NCBI GenBank assembly: GCA_028288485.1
Contig: JAQBNO010000161.1
Span: 1 to 64,000 of the forward strand
Length of the DNA: 64,000 bases
From: Segetibacter sp.
GTDB taxonomy: Bacteria > Bacteroidota > Bacteroidia > Chitinophagales > Chitinophagaceae
Reading direction: 5' to 3'
Part shown: positions 17,403-27,518 of the stretch, one piece after another
Numbering within the stretch: position 1 is the first letter of the stretch
Layout: each line of letters opens with the position of its first letter
Notes under the pieces: generated by a model
What the model was told of the DNA's origin: nothing
Seen by the model: the letters and a program-made list of their open reading frames with translations, nothing else
Databases searched by the model: none
Program-made: the position numbers and the translations under genes

Positions 17403-17728
17403 AATTTAAAAAATTATGTGACTCAGGGGGCGAAGCTTTGCCGGAATATTAACAATGCTTGCGATAAAAGTTGTTCGTTCTCAACGAACACTATTAAAAC
17501 CTGAATGACTGTTTAATGGAAGAGTGCAGCCGGTTTTTAAGTCATCCGGCGAGGCTACTGAAAAAGGAATTTTTTTGGAATGGCAACAGTACGGCGGTCC
17601 ACTTTTAACGTGTTATTACATTCACCCTACTAAATGTTAGTTTTAAAAGAAGGCATTAAGTCAAATTAGTTTATCTCGGCTTTTAATGTGATTAATTGTG
17701 CATTAAAAGTCAGGTCAGGAAATCATCT

Positions 17729-20191
17729 ATGAGCAAGTTTAATCTAAAAATTCTTTCAATTCTCTTTTTTCTTTTCCTGGTTCAAAAGACTTTTTCCCAG
17801 GATTTATTGAATAATAAAAATCTGGCCCAGGTTAAAGTCGACCAGTTAAGCGATGCGGACATAAACAAGTACCAACAGCAACTGAAAACTATTGGAATAA
17901 GTGAGCATGAAGCTGAACAAATTGCAATTTCAAGGGGATTGCCGGCTGGGGAGGTTACAAAGCTTAGGAATCGTTTGGCGGAAGTTAATGCTAATAATAA
18001 TCGACAAGGTAATAGAACTAATAATGCTTCCGGTAACAACAGTGCAGGCGCTAATAATGAAGAAAGAAGTAATACCCGGGGAACGCAACAGGACCCAAGT
18101 TCAAATTCAAATCCTTTTCAAATTGATCCCAGAATTTTTGGTTCTGAGTTATTTGGAAACTCTTCGCTTTCTTTTCAGCCCGATATAAGAATTGCAACGC
18201 CTGTTAATTATGTTTTAGGTCCCGACGATGCCTTGCTTATCACTGTTTACGGTTTGCAGGAAGCGGAATTTAACCTTACTGTATCTCCTGATGGTACTAT
18301 CTATATTCCTAATGTTGGACAAATAAGTGTTTCAGGATTAACGGTGGAGGCAGCTACAGCGAGAATAAGAGGTAGGATGAATTCGATTTATACGAGTTTA
18401 AGAAGCGGTGCTTCAAAACTGTCGGTAAGCTTAGGTAAAATAAGAAGTATCAGGATAACGATAATAGGCGCCGCAAAATCGGGTACATATACTATATCGT
18501 CTCTTTCAACTTTATTCAATGCTTTATTTCTTGCCGGCGGGCCTGCACAAAACCGAAGTTTTAGAAAAATTGAATTAATCAGGAATAATAAACTCGAAAA
18601 GGTTGTCGATCTTTATCAGTTTCTTTTAACTGCCAATCAATCTGATAATGTACGGCTGCAGGAAAACGACGTAGTAAGGTTACCTGTTTATGACGTGCGG
18701 GTGGAGATAAGAGGTCAGGTAAAAAGGCCGGGGATCTATGAAATGTTGAAAAATGAAAATGCATTGGATCTTATCCAGTTTGCAAGTGGCTTTACTGACA
18801 GTGCCTACAAAGCCTCCGTTAAAATTTACCAGATTACAGAAACGGAGCGTCGTATAAAAGACCTGGTTTTTGCTGATTTTATAAGATATGTTCCTCGCGC
18901 CGGCGATTTGTTTGAAGTTTCAAAAATCTTAAACAGGATCCAAAATCGGGTATCAATTGAAGGAGCAGTTTACCGGCCTGGCGATTTCGAGCTTACTCCG
19001 GGTTTAACGGTTGGGCAACTAATTAGAAAGGCTGATGGCCTTAGAGAAGGTGCGTATACAGGCCGGGCTCAAGTATTTCGAACAAACGAAGACCTTACAG
19101 ACCAGATTATCTCTTTTGATGTCAGGGATGCCATAAATGGCATTTCAGATGTTCGTCTTCAAAGAGAAGATAGCGTTACGATTTTTTCCTTAAGGGAATT
19201 GAGGGACACTTTTAGTGTTCAGGTACAAGGTGAAGTAAGAAGGCCTGGAACATTTGGCTATCGCGATAGCTTTAGCCTGAAAGACCTGATATTGCAGGCG
19301 GGAGGATTTACAGATGCGGCCTATCCGCAAAGAATCGAGATTGCCAGGGTCATTCGTCGAGATACGTTAACAGCACAGGATGTACGGTTGAGCCAAATTT
19401 TGGACGTCAAAAGCCTTGATGATTTCGCATCAAATGGCCACGATGTTGCCTTGCACCCTTTTGATATTGTTACAGTAAGAAGGCTACCGGGCTATGTTGA
19501 ACTGCAATCAGTAAACGCATCTGGCCAGGTACAGTTTCCCGGCCCCTACGTTTTATCTACCCGCCTTGAAAAAATAAGTGATCTGTTAAAAAGGGCGGGC
19601 GGCCTTACGCCTGAAGCTTTTCCTGATGCGGCTTATTTACGCAGGAAAAGTGAAAGAGACATGTCAAGCGAGATTGAAGCTCAAACGGTCGAGAAAATTC
19701 AAAGACAATTGAGAGATACTACCGGACAGGTAACAGCAACAATAAGACGGGAATTTGACCAGGTTCCGCTTGATTTAGCTAAAATCATTTCTACTCCCGG
19801 AAGCGAATCTGATCTTGTTTTAAAAGCAGGCGATGAACTGTTCATTCCACGGAATGATGAAGAAATCAGGATCACCGGTGAAGTTTTATTTCCTACACTC
19901 TCGCCTTTCAATACAACCAAAAGTTTCAGAGATTATGTTGGAGAAGCCGGGGGATTTACTGACAATGCACGACGTAAAAGGGCTTACGTCCTTTATCCCA
20001 ATGGCAAAGCTTCGTCTACGCACAATTTCTTGTTCATCCGTAATTATCCTGCAATTAAACCTGGGTCAGAAATCGTAGTACCTAAAGTTGCGGAAAGGAC
20101 CAGGCCGAGGAGAGGCGCCGCTGAAACCGTTGGACTTGCCAGCGCACTTGCCTCTTTAGCATATATCGTAATTGCTATTATTAGGTTGTAG
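17729..20191 (+). CDS. SLBB-domain polysaccharide export protein (Wza-like)
   Basis: An 820-residue outer-envelope protein. A signal peptide ends near FSQ (residues 1-24). A helical, low-complexity Asn/Gly/Ser-rich region covers about 60-130. A Poly_export domain begins at VLGPDDALLITVYG near 165, followed by at least five SLBB-type repeats, each with a GxVxxPGxY/F pattern. A hydrophobic helix closes the protein (AETVGLASALASLAYIVIAI). It would form the periplasmic or outer membrane channel for polysaccharide. Start ATG 17729 is preferred to 17696 because the signal peptide begins there. Confidence 0.92.
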   Translation: MSKFNLKILSILFFLFLVQKTFSQDLLNNKNLAQVKVDQLSDADINKYQQQLKTIGISEHEAEQIAISRGLPAGEVTKLRNRLAEVNANNNRQGNRTNNASGNNSAGANNEERSNTRGTQQDPSSNSNPFQIDPRIFGSELFGNSSLSFQPDIRIATPVNYVLGPDDALLITVYGLQEAEFNLTVSPDGTIYIPNVGQISVSGLTVEAATARIRGRMNSIYTSLRSGASKLSVSLGKIRSIRITIIGAAKSGTYTISSLSTLFNALFLAGGPAQNRSFRKIELIRNNKLEKVVDLYQFLLTANQSDNVRLQENDVVRLPVYDVRVEIRGQVKRPGIYEMLKNENALDLIQFASGFTDSAYKASVKIYQITETERRIKDLVFADFIRYVPRAGDLFEVSKILNRIQNRVSIEGAVYRPGDFELTPGLTVGQLIRKADGLREGAYTGRAQVFRTNEDLTDQIISFDVRDAINGISDVRLQREDSVTIFSLRELRDTFSVQVQGEVRRPGTFGYRDSFSLKDLILQAGGFTDAAYPQRIEIARVIRRDTLTAQDVRLSQILDVKSLDDFASNGHDVALHPFDIVTVRRLPGYVELQSVNASGQVQFPGPYVLSTRLEKISDLLKRAGGLTPEAFPDAAYLRRKSERDMSSEIEAQTVEKIQRQLRDTTGQVTATIRREFDQVPLDLAKIISTPGSESDLVLKAGDELFIPRNDEEIRITGEVLFPTLSPFNTTKSFRDYVGEAGGFTDNARRKRAYVLYPNGKASSTHNFLFIRNYPAIKPGSEIVVPKVAERTRPRRGAAETVGLASALASLAYIVIAIIRL

Positions 20192-20324
20192 TTTAATGTT
20201 GTTTAAGTGCAATCTTCGCAAAAAAGAACTTTAAAAGAGATCTTGTCTTCGTTTTTTGTACTCTGCCTGTAACAATTCACGCTAATACGATTATTTAACT
20301 ATTAGATTTTATAAATAAATTATT

Positions 20325-21398
20325 GTGACTGATCATAATGAAGAAATTTCTATAGCGCCTGTAGTTGTTTTTCTGCAAAGGGCAATTCGACACTTACTTC
20401 AAAGATGGATCCTTATTTTAAGCGTGGCGATAATTGGAGGTACCATTTCCTTTTTTTATGCTTCATCTAAAAGGCAAACGTACACTGCCACTCTTACTTT
20501 TATGCTGTCTTCAGAATCGAGAGGAAGTGCCTTTTCGAGCATGGCAAGCTTATTAGGTTTAGGCGGTGGCAGTAGTGGAGGGAGTGATTTATTTGCGGGA
20601 GATAACATTTTAACTCTTTTTACTTCCCGTAATATGATCCAAAAAGCTTTGTTTAGGCAGCCACCCGGTAATAAAGATATATTGGTAAATATATTTGTTA
20701 AAGAAACCGGACTAAATGAAGATTGGGTAGAAGAACCGCGAACGAAAAATGCTTTTCCTTTTCCTAAGGATACTGCAAAATTAACAGGTGTTCAGGATAG
20801 CTTGATCAGAGACATTCATGGGCTAATCGTTAGCCAGTATTTGCAGGTGGGGCGTCCTAATAAAGGCCTCAGCTATTACGGCTTAAACACTACCTCCACA
20901 AACGAGACTTTCTCGTACTATCTTACAACCTTTTTAATGGATGAAACGTCGGCTTTTTTTATAGAAACTAAAACGAGGCTTGCAAAACAAAATCTCGAAA
21001 TGGTTCAAAGAGAAGCAGATAGTTTGCGACGGTTGTTAGGCCACACTATAACTGCAACTGCCGCATCTGTCGACCGCACCTATAATTTAAATCCTGCTTT
21101 ACAGGTACAAAGAGCTCCCATTCAGAGAAGCCAAGTAAACACAGCATTTCTTACTGCCGTCTATAATGAAGTTGCTCAAAACGTAATAGGCGCTAAACTG
21201 AATCTGCAAAAAGAAATGCCGTTATATCAAATTATCGACTCTCCAACCTTACCACTAAAAGCCTCCTTCCCGAATGTTGTTAAATATGTGTTTGCTGGTT
21301 TCTTCCTGTTTGCATTCCTCACCATTGTAATTTTGCTTTTGAGGTTCCTTTTAAAGAGTTTCAAAGTAAACAATACGTTAAGTAGTAGTAATTCATGA
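20325..21398 (+). CDS. Wzz-like chain-length determinant
   Basis: A 357-residue inner membrane protein with a transmembrane helix at about 27-47, a periplasmic domain with a predicted coiled region around 225-250 (EMVQREADSLRRLL), and a second helix at about 323-345 preceded by the proline-rich SPTLPLKASFPN segment typical of Wzz. No kinase domain or Walker A motif is attached, so it is not a Wzc fusion. The start is GTG. It sits right after the SLBB gene and would set polymer length. Confidence 0.88.
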   Translation: MTDHNEEISIAPVVVFLQRAIRHLLQRWILILSVAIIGGTISFFYASSKRQTYTATLTFMLSSESRGSAFSSMASLLGLGGGSSGGSDLFAGDNILTLFTSRNMIQKALFRQPPGNKDILVNIFVKETGLNEDWVEEPRTKNAFPFPKDTAKLTGVQDSLIRDIHGLIVSQYLQVGRPNKGLSYYGLNTTSTNETFSYYLTTFLMDETSAFFIETKTRLAKQNLEMVQREADSLRRLLGHTITATAASVDRTYNLNPALQVQRAPIQRSQVNTAFLTAVYNEVAQNVIGAKLNLQKEMPLYQIIDSPTLPLKASFPNVVKYVFAGFFLFAFLTIVILLLRFLLKSFKVNNTLSSSNS

Positions 21399-21579
21399 TT
21401 TGTAGGTACCCCTATAGCTGCCACAACGCAGCACGGAGTTAGGGGACTTAAAAATGCTGGCTTTATTTTTTCTATCACAAGGGAAATCGTTTGGTTAATA
21501 ACGAAGTTTCGTCGTTCTTTTCCCTAACGTGTAACGATACCAGGAATTAAATTTCGTTAATAAGAATAATTTATAGTAT

Positions 21580-22692
21580 ATGCAAGATAAGGATTACGAT
21601 TATTTGATTGTAGGATCTGGTTTATTTGGAGCTGTGTTTGCTCATGAAGCAAAAAAGAAAGGGAAAAGATGTCTTGTAATTGATAAGCGCTCTCATGCCG
21701 GTGGAAATGTTTATTGCGAAAAAGTTGAAGACATAAATGTTCACAAATACGGAGCTCATATTTTTCATACTAATGATAAAGAAATATGGGATTATGTAAA
21801 TTCCTTTGTGGAATTTAACAGGTATACAAATAGCCCGGTAGCTGTTTATAAAGATGAACTGTATAACCTTCCTTTTAACATGAATACCTTTTACCAGCTA
21901 TGGAAGGTAAAAACACCAAAGGAAGCACAGTTAAAAATTCAGTCACAAATAGAGGAGCTTAATATAACATCGCCTGCTAATCTCGAAGAACAGGCTATTT
22001 TACTGGTAGGAACAGACATCTATTACAAGCTGATTAAGGGCTATACCGAAAAGCAGTGGGGAAGAGATGCTAAAGATTTACCTGCATTTATTATCAAACG
22101 TTTACCCGTGCGGTTTACTTACGATAATAATTACTTCAACGATAAATACCAGGGCATTCCAATAGGCGGCTATAATAAATTAGTTGAAGGGCTGTTAGAT
22201 GGTATAGAGGTGAGATTGGATATTGACTATTTTCAAAATAAGGAAGCCCTGGATGCTCTTGCAGATAAGATTGTTTTTACCGGGAAAATTGACCAGTTCT
22301 TTGATTACCGTTTTGGTAAGTTAGAATATCGTAGTCTTCGTTTTGAAAATGAAGTTCACGACGTTGAAAACTACCAGGGAAATGCAGTCGTTAACTACAC
22401 CGAAAGGGAGGTTCCATATACCCGTGTAATAGAACATAAACATTTTGAGTTTGGTAATCAACCAAAGACAGTAGTAACAAAAGAATATTCGCAGGAGTGG
22501 AACGACAATAACGAACCTTACTACCCGATTAATGATGCAAAAAACACTGCAATGTTCAAAAACTACCAGGACTTGGCTGCATCTGAAGAAAATGTAATTT
22601 TTGGTGGCCGATTAGCAGAGTATCGTTATTACGATATGCACCAGATAATAGGTTCTGCTTTAAAGAAGGTTAGGGATCATTTTCAGGAATAG
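21580..22692 (+). CDS. glf: UDP-galactopyranose mutase
   Basis: A 370-residue flavoenzyme that interconverts UDP-galactopyranose and UDP-galactofuranose. The FAD-binding GSGLFGAV motif is at residues 11-18, followed by a DKRSHAGGN segment with the family HxGGN pattern. The KQWGRD and RLPVRFTYDNNYF stretches contain the conserved UDP-binding and active-site residues of Glf. It provides UDP-Galf for the transferase at 24118. Confidence 0.96.
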   Translation: MQDKDYDYLIVGSGLFGAVFAHEAKKKGKRCLVIDKRSHAGGNVYCEKVEDINVHKYGAHIFHTNDKEIWDYVNSFVEFNRYTNSPVAVYKDELYNLPFNMNTFYQLWKVKTPKEAQLKIQSQIEELNITSPANLEEQAILLVGTDIYYKLIKGYTEKQWGRDAKDLPAFIIKRLPVRFTYDNNYFNDKYQGIPIGGYNKLVEGLLDGIEVRLDIDYFQNKEALDALADKIVFTGKIDQFFDYRFGKLEYRSLRFENEVHDVENYQGNAVVNYTEREVPYTRVIEHKHFEFGNQPKTVVTKEYSQEWNDNNEPYYPINDAKNTAMFKNYQDLAASEENVIFGGRLAEYRYYDMHQIIGSALKKVRDHFQE

Positions 22693-22730
22693 AGGTATTT
22701 TTTGGAGCCAACAGAATAAGTTTATTCAAC

Positions 22731-22754
22731 ATCGTTGTGTCACTCACTTTTACT
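22731..22754 (+). repeat. Dispersed repeat, GTTGTGTCACTCAC variant (left arm)
   Basis: ATCGTTGTGTCACTCACTTT then TACT; perfect 21-bp inverted match to 22898-22918. Confidence 0.85.
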
Positions 22755-22897
22755 TTTAGCTCTCTGTTCTCCCTTTTGCTCCTGCAAGTTACTTTAGTCT
22801 CCCATAAAATAATATCAATTGCAACGGGAATATGGTCGCTTACAAACCTAATTATATCTATCAGAGAGTTGTGAAAGGTGGCGCTATGAAAAGATGC

Positions 22898-22921
22898 AGT
22901 AAAAGTGAGTGACACAACCGG
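22898..22921 (-). repeat. Dispersed repeat, GTTGTGTCACTCAC variant (right arm)
   Basis: Plus strand AGTAAAAGTGAGTGACACAA then CCGG; inverted partner of 22734-22754, 143 nt apart. Confidence 0.85.
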
Positions 22922-23257
22922 AGATGCCTGGAATACGTTGTTGGTTACACGAATTAAATGATACAACTTCACAAGATTATTGGAAGAATCAACCTGCTGA
23001 AAAGCACTAAATTCTTTAATAAATACTGGCACTTTTGATATTGAAAGGAGGCAGGAGCGGAACTGTGCAGGGACTAAAGAAAAAAGTAATGTAAAAGATT
23101 TTGTTGCAAAATCACCTGCATTTGGAGATGCAATACAATATCAAATAACAATACTTCAATTAAATGCAGGTTATCTGCACCGTTCTTTCCGGTTCTACGT
23201 ATCACTCTATCCTGGCTCCTGTAATAATCTAAGGTAAATTACATTAAACTCATTTTA

Positions 23258-23986
23258 ATGCGTATACTGAATCTCGGGTGTGGTACTAAGGTAAGTGAAC
23301 ATCCTAATGTAGTTAATATTGACTGGTCAATATACCTGCGGGTAAAGAAAAACCCGGTACTAAGGAGGGTTGCACCTTTACTTATTAACGGCGAACGTCT
23401 AAACGGATTTAAAACAATACCTGCTAATATTCTGGTTCACAATCTTGCAAAGGGTATTCCTTTTCCTGCAGATTCTGTAGATGTAGTTTATCATTCTCAC
23501 TTACTGGAGCATCTCGATAGAGATATTGCAAAACACTTTTTATTGGAAATAAAAAGAGTACTTCGACCAGGAGGGATACTTCGAATAGTTGTGCCCGACT
23601 TCGAGAGATTTGCAAAAGATTATGTGCATCACCTGTCGGTTTGTGAGAACGATAAGGGAGAGGCAGGAAAACATGACGAGTATATTTCCGCAATGATTTC
23701 CCAATGTGTACGAAGAGAAGCTCATGGTACAAGTCATCAAAAACCATTTAGGCGTTTTATCGAAAACACTTTACTCGGTGACGCAAGGCGTAGGGGAGAA
23801 ACTCATCAATGGATGTATGACAGGATAAACCTGAGTTGGCTTTTGATAGGTCTTGGATATAAGAATCCTGTTGTGCAACAATATAATGTTAGCTTAATTT
23901 CCGATTGGAACAAATACATGCTGGACACAGACCTTCACGGGAATGAATACAAAACAGATTCGTTCTATATGGAAGCCCAAAAATAA
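23258..23986 (+). CDS. Class I SAM-dependent methyltransferase
   Basis: A 242-residue protein. SAM-binding motif I is ILNLGCGTK at residues 3-11. The SHLLEHLDRDIAKHFL segment and the RVLRPGGILRIVVPDFE post-motif are typical of class I methyltransferases from polysaccharide clusters. It probably methylates a sugar hydroxyl. It lies between glf and a Galf-transferase-like gene. Confidence 0.88.
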   Translation: MRILNLGCGTKVSEHPNVVNIDWSIYLRVKKNPVLRRVAPLLINGERLNGFKTIPANILVHNLAKGIPFPADSVDVVYHSHLLEHLDRDIAKHFLLEIKRVLRPGGILRIVVPDFERFAKDYVHHLSVCENDKGEAGKHDEYISAMISQCVRREAHGTSHQKPFRRFIENTLLGDARRRGETHQWMYDRINLSWLLIGLGYKNPVVQQYNVSLISDWNKYMLDTDLHGNEYKTDSFYMEAQK

Positions 23987-24086
23987 AAGAGAATCGCTAC
24001 CAGAACCTGTGTTGGAAAGTGCGCTTGTAACAATTGGTAGTAGTGGAAACAATAGTTCAGTTAGCACTAACAATTGGCAGGTATAA
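23964..24086 (+). pseudogene. Coding-like remnant overlapping the methyltransferase 3' end
   Basis: In a second frame the sequence reads on past the methyltransferase end as RESLPEPVLESALVTIGSSG followed by a Ser/Asn-rich tail to a TAA at 24084. The composition looks like a real C-terminus rather than random DNA, but the frame has no start of its own and no homology is recognised. It may be a leftover of another gene. Confidence 0.3.
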
Positions 24087-24117
24087 GAAAAGTTTAAGAT
24101 CACTCTAGTAAAGGAAA

Positions 24118-25170
24118 ATGAACAAATATCATTTTGATATTAAAATAAATGACAGGTCGAATAATGCAGGAACTAAAGCAACAGATGATTGTAAAACTGT
24201 ATTACTGCGTAATGGGTACAGGAATATAGAAATCAGTTTTAATAAATCGAAGTTTTTACTTCTATTTAATTTGCTGAAATTAATTTATCGCTTACTTTAC
24301 TACATTTTTGTAATTCCCCCCCGGTCATTAATTATTGTTCAATATCCCTTAAAAGGAATTAATCTCTACTTTAAATATTTTATCAGGCTATTAAAAATAA
24401 AAGGTTGCAAATTTTTTTGTATAATTCATGACTTGGAGTCTCTGCGTTCAGGTGGTAACCAAGTCGAATTTAAAAAAGAAATAGACGCTCTTTTAGCTTA
24501 CGATGCAGTTATATCTCACAACCCTTGCATGAGTAAATGGCTTATTGAAAATGGCTATACGAAGCATTTTGAAGAAATCGTTTTATTTGACTATTTAGTT
24601 GAAGATAACAGGCAGGCGAAAAGTCTTCCCGAATTTGACAAAAAAAATATGGCTATTGCTTTTGCCGGAAATTTGAATAAAACAAATTTCATCAGCGGTT
24701 TATCAAATGCAAATTTTTCTTTTAAAATAAATCTTTATGGCCCTTTAAAAAATATCCCTGATTCCAAAAATGAAAAAATCAAATGGCGCGGCAGTTTTTC
24801 GCCAGAAAATGTTGTTGAAGAACTAGAAGGTGATTTTGGTTTAATTTGGGACGGGGATAGCATGGATGATATTTCAGGACCGATGGGTCATTATTTAAAG
24901 TATAATACTCCACATAAAACGTCGCTTTACCTCGTAGCCGGTTTGCCGGTTATCATTCCCGAAAATGCTGCTATAGCAGATTTCATACGAACTAATAATG
25001 TCGGTTTTTGCATAAATAACTTAGCTTCTATTTCGCAAGATACCTGCGAAATTAATAATGCTTCTTACCGCGAAATGAAAAAAAATGCACTCTTAATCGG
25101 AGATAAATTGAAAAACGGGTGGTATTTTAATCAGGCAGTTATTAGAGTCGAAAATTATCTTTACCCGTAA
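24118..25170 (+). CDS. Glycosyltransferase, probable galactofuranosyltransferase (WbbI-like)
   Basis: A 350-residue protein whose central part (IVQYPLKGINLYFKYF and CIIHDLESLRSGG) resembles beta-1,6-galactofuranosyltransferases such as WbbI. A hydrophobic stretch at about 45-75 suggests membrane association. The close position behind glf supports UDP-Galf as donor. Acceptor and linkage cannot be told. Confidence 0.7.
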   Translation: MNKYHFDIKINDRSNNAGTKATDDCKTVLLRNGYRNIEISFNKSKFLLLFNLLKLIYRLLYYIFVIPPRSLIIVQYPLKGINLYFKYFIRLLKIKGCKFFCIIHDLESLRSGGNQVEFKKEIDALLAYDAVISHNPCMSKWLIENGYTKHFEEIVLFDYLVEDNRQAKSLPEFDKKNMAIAFAGNLNKTNFISGLSNANFSFKINLYGPLKNIPDSKNEKIKWRGSFSPENVVEELEGDFGLIWDGDSMDDISGPMGHYLKYNTPHKTSLYLVAGLPVIIPENAAIADFIRTNNVGFCINNLASISQDTCEINNASYREMKKNALLIGDKLKNGWYFNQAVIRVENYLYP

Positions 25171-25187
25171 AGTGATATGAACTACTG

Positions 25188-26360
25188 ATGAAAAAGCTTA
25201 CAAATCCTAACTTCATATATATATGCACTTTTATAATTCCGTTTTTTGTTTATACTCTGGGATGGTCTTCAATATATCCTGCGCTTACTTCGAAACTTTT
25301 TGGCTTTTACATTGTAACTTTTTCAATTGCCTTTTTAACAGGCATCGTAATAGATAGATTGACAGGATTTGTTTATCATCCTATACCCATATATAAACAT
25401 AATCTGGCAGTAATAATATGCTTGTACCTATTGTATTGTCTGGATTTTTGGTATACAGGATTTGTACCGATGTTTGCATATTCAGGAGGGCAGGCCGGTT
25501 TTAGGGAGTTCAAAATCGGCATTCCAACTTTCCACGTAGTACTGGTAACATTTACAATTTTCTTTTCTCTATATCTTTTCCATCAATACCTGTCGCATAG
25601 AAAGTGGTCGCTATTGCTATTATACATTTCCTCATTTGGTTTTTTCGTCATGCTGCTCGAACGATCCAGCATAATGTATATTTTTATAGGTTCCATATTT
25701 TTATTTTTCATTTCCCAGAAAAGAATATTTATAAAAAAAATTATCGGGCTTGGAGTTTTAAGTCTGTTTATACTGTATATGTTTGGTTATCTTGGCAATA
25801 TGAGGTCTACTTTGGGAGATCCTGAAGTTATTCCAAGAATGTCAGGAGCAACAGACAAGTTCATGGATAGCCGGATACCTAAAGAATATTATTGGAGTTA
25901 CTTATATATTGCGTCTCCGGTGGCGAATTTGCAAAACAATATTAATCTTGAAACTAATGTAGTACCCAATTACGCAGGGTTTTTGGTATTTGAGATGATA
26001 CCCGATTTTGCGGCAAAAAGACTGGCAGATTTGTTTTCTGTCGCTCCCCGCGAATTTCAGCAGATCCTCCCCTGGCTGAACGTAGGAACAATATATGCAC
26101 TGCCATTTAGCTATTTATCCTGGGCGGGGGTGTTAATAATATTTTTCTACCTGATGCTATTAATGAACTCTTACTATCTCATAATTCGAAAATCGTTTAA
26201 TTATGGCGCAGTAGGGTTAGCGATGATGTTTTGTGTAATATCACTGGCAAACTTCGCTAACTCTATTTCGTTTTCTGCTTTTAGTTTTCCACTATTTTAT
26301 CCTTTTTTATTTTCTATAATAAGAGGATTACGAAAAAAGGGTGGTAAAATAACGGCCTAA
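25188..26360 (+). CDS. O-antigen polymerase-like membrane protein (Wzy type)
   Basis: A 390-residue polytopic membrane protein with about ten hydrophobic helices and a large periplasmic loop near 215-290. This is the profile of Wzy/oligosaccharide repeat unit polymerases. Wzy proteins have little sequence conservation, so topology and position among transferases are the main support. A Wzx flippase is not present in the window. Confidence 0.75.
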   Translation: MKKLTNPNFIYICTFIIPFFVYTLGWSSIYPALTSKLFGFYIVTFSIAFLTGIVIDRLTGFVYHPIPIYKHNLAVIICLYLLYCLDFWYTGFVPMFAYSGGQAGFREFKIGIPTFHVVLVTFTIFFSLYLFHQYLSHRKWSLLLLYISSFGFFVMLLERSSIMYIFIGSIFLFFISQKRIFIKKIIGLGVLSLFILYMFGYLGNMRSTLGDPEVIPRMSGATDKFMDSRIPKEYYWSYLYIASPVANLQNNINLETNVVPNYAGFLVFEMIPDFAAKRLADLFSVAPREFQQILPWLNVGTIYALPFSYLSWAGVLIIFFYLMLLMNSYYLIIRKSFNYGAVGLAMMFCVISLANFANSISFSAFSFPLFYPFLFSIIRGLRKKGGKITA

Positions 26361-26417
26361 AGTTATGTATACAAGAAAAATAAGCTTATTATTCAGGCTT
26401 ACATTTTCACTGCAAGG

Positions 26418-27518
26418 ATGGATAAAACCTCGATAAAAAGTCATATTGTATTTGCTGCTCAACTACCACCTCCCCTTAATGGTTCGGCTAATATAAGTGA
26501 ACGGGTACTGCATCTTATTAAAGAAAATGACTTTTCTTTTCAGTTTGTGAATATGCGGGGTCGAGGCAAAAAGCTTTCTTATTTTTTCTCCAGGATGGGA
26601 AAATCAATTAAAGCTTGTAGCCTGTTAATAGGTAATTATTCCCGGCGCCGAAGCACGATATATTACATTTCGGTGTCAGATGGATGGGGAATGTTATTTG
26701 AAATGATACCATGGGTTCTTGCTTCGGTTTTGGCCGCGAAAAGGATAATGCATCATCATTCTTTTAAATACTGTTATAGAAGAACATTTTTAATGTATTT
26801 GATGCAAGCCGGTGGAAAGAAAAATATTGTGAATATTATGTTGTGTGACTTTCATAAACAATCCTTCTTTTCCATCTACAAGAAGTCGCTAATACCTAGT
26901 AATATTAAAGTTATTGGAAACGAGTTTATTTTAGAAAAATGCAAATCGATCGATAAAGCAAAGTACCAGGAGAAAATAACTATAGGACATTTGTCTAACC
27001 TAACGGTTGCTAAAGGATTAAAAATAGTTATACAAATTTTTGAATTTTTTAAGAATGATAAGAAAGTAGTCTTTGAAATTGCGGGCCCTGCTATGAGTGT
27101 GGAGGTAAAAGACCAACTTAGTAAATATATGAAGGAGTATCCCGATAATTTTAAATATCGCGGCCCTTTGTACGGCGAAGCGAAGGATGATTGGTATAAG
27201 GGGATCGATATTTTTCTTTTTCCCACCGCTTATAATGCTGAAACTTACCCGCTTGTAATATTAGAAGCTATTTCAAACAAAATAATACCTTTTACTACAC
27301 CTATTGGTTGTCTTTGTGAGATGAATAATTCATTGTTTATTTCGGACTATTCCGATTATTATGATAAAGCTGTAGATTTTATTAAGAGATATGCAGTTGA
27401 TGTAGAATTTCAAAAGATTTGCTCATCAGCTATTTCTGAGATGGAAATAAAACTTAAAAATAATGTCATAGAAAGTAAAGATGTGCTTTTGCTGCAGTTG
27501 AGAAGTCTAAGCCTATAG
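26418..27518 (+). CDS. Glycosyltransferase family 4
   Basis: A 366-residue GT-B transferase. The N-terminal domain has a PPPLNGSANIS substrate loop; the C-terminal GT4 part has GHLSNLTVAKG near 195 and FLFPTAYNAETYPLVILEA near 275, with the conserved EX7E-type glutamates. It transfers a sugar from a nucleotide donor onto the growing repeat unit at the cytoplasmic face. Donor not predictable. Confidence 0.85.
   Translation: MDKTSIKSHIVFAAQLPPPLNGSANISERVLHLIKENDFSFQFVNMRGRGKKLSYFFSRMGKSIKACSLLIGNYSRRRSTIYYISVSDGWGMLFEMIPWVLASVLAAKRIMHHHSFKYCYRRTFLMYLMQAGGKKNIVNIMLCDFHKQSFFSIYKKSLIPSNIKVIGNEFILEKCKSIDKAKYQEKITIGHLSNLTVAKGLKIVIQIFEFFKNDKKVVFEIAGPAMSVEVKDQLSKYMKEYPDNFKYRGPLYGEAKDDWYKGIDIFLFPTAYNAETYPLVILEAISNKIIPFTTPIGCLCEMNNSLFISDYSDYYDKAVDFIKRYAVDVEFQKICSSAISEMEIKLKNNVIESKDVLLLQLRSLSL

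Larger units (their letters stand above)
17077..17728 (+). promoter_or_regulatory. Long leader of the polysaccharide operon
   Basis: A gene-free stretch of 650 nt. A perfect TATATTTG -7 box at 17267-17274 would start a leader RNA of about 450 nt. An intrinsic terminator sits at 17372-17402, about 100 nt into it; an 8-bp hairpin TGTTCGTT/AACGAACA lies at 17472-17490; GCCGG/CCGGC can pair at 17531-17549. The layout is that of a transcription attenuator before an export operon. No UpxY/NusG-like antiterminator gene is in the window. Confidence 0.6.
22693..23257. other. Gene-free stretch with a 21-bp inverted repeat
   Basis: No gene recognised. A minus-strand frame (about 22670-23032) is open but matches nothing known. 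The main structure is a perfect 21-bp inverted pair at 22734-22754 and 22898-22918, which belongs to the dispersed repeat family. Confidence 0.5.

Noticed and set aside
17200-17560. Riboswitch (c-di-GMP or cobalamin type) in the export operon leader
   Set aside because: No conserved core of these classes was recognised; only hairpins and a terminator are supported.
22670-23032. Minus-strand ORF of 120 codons
   Set aside because: It overlaps the end of glf and lies across the inverted repeat element; no family resemblance and no operon context.
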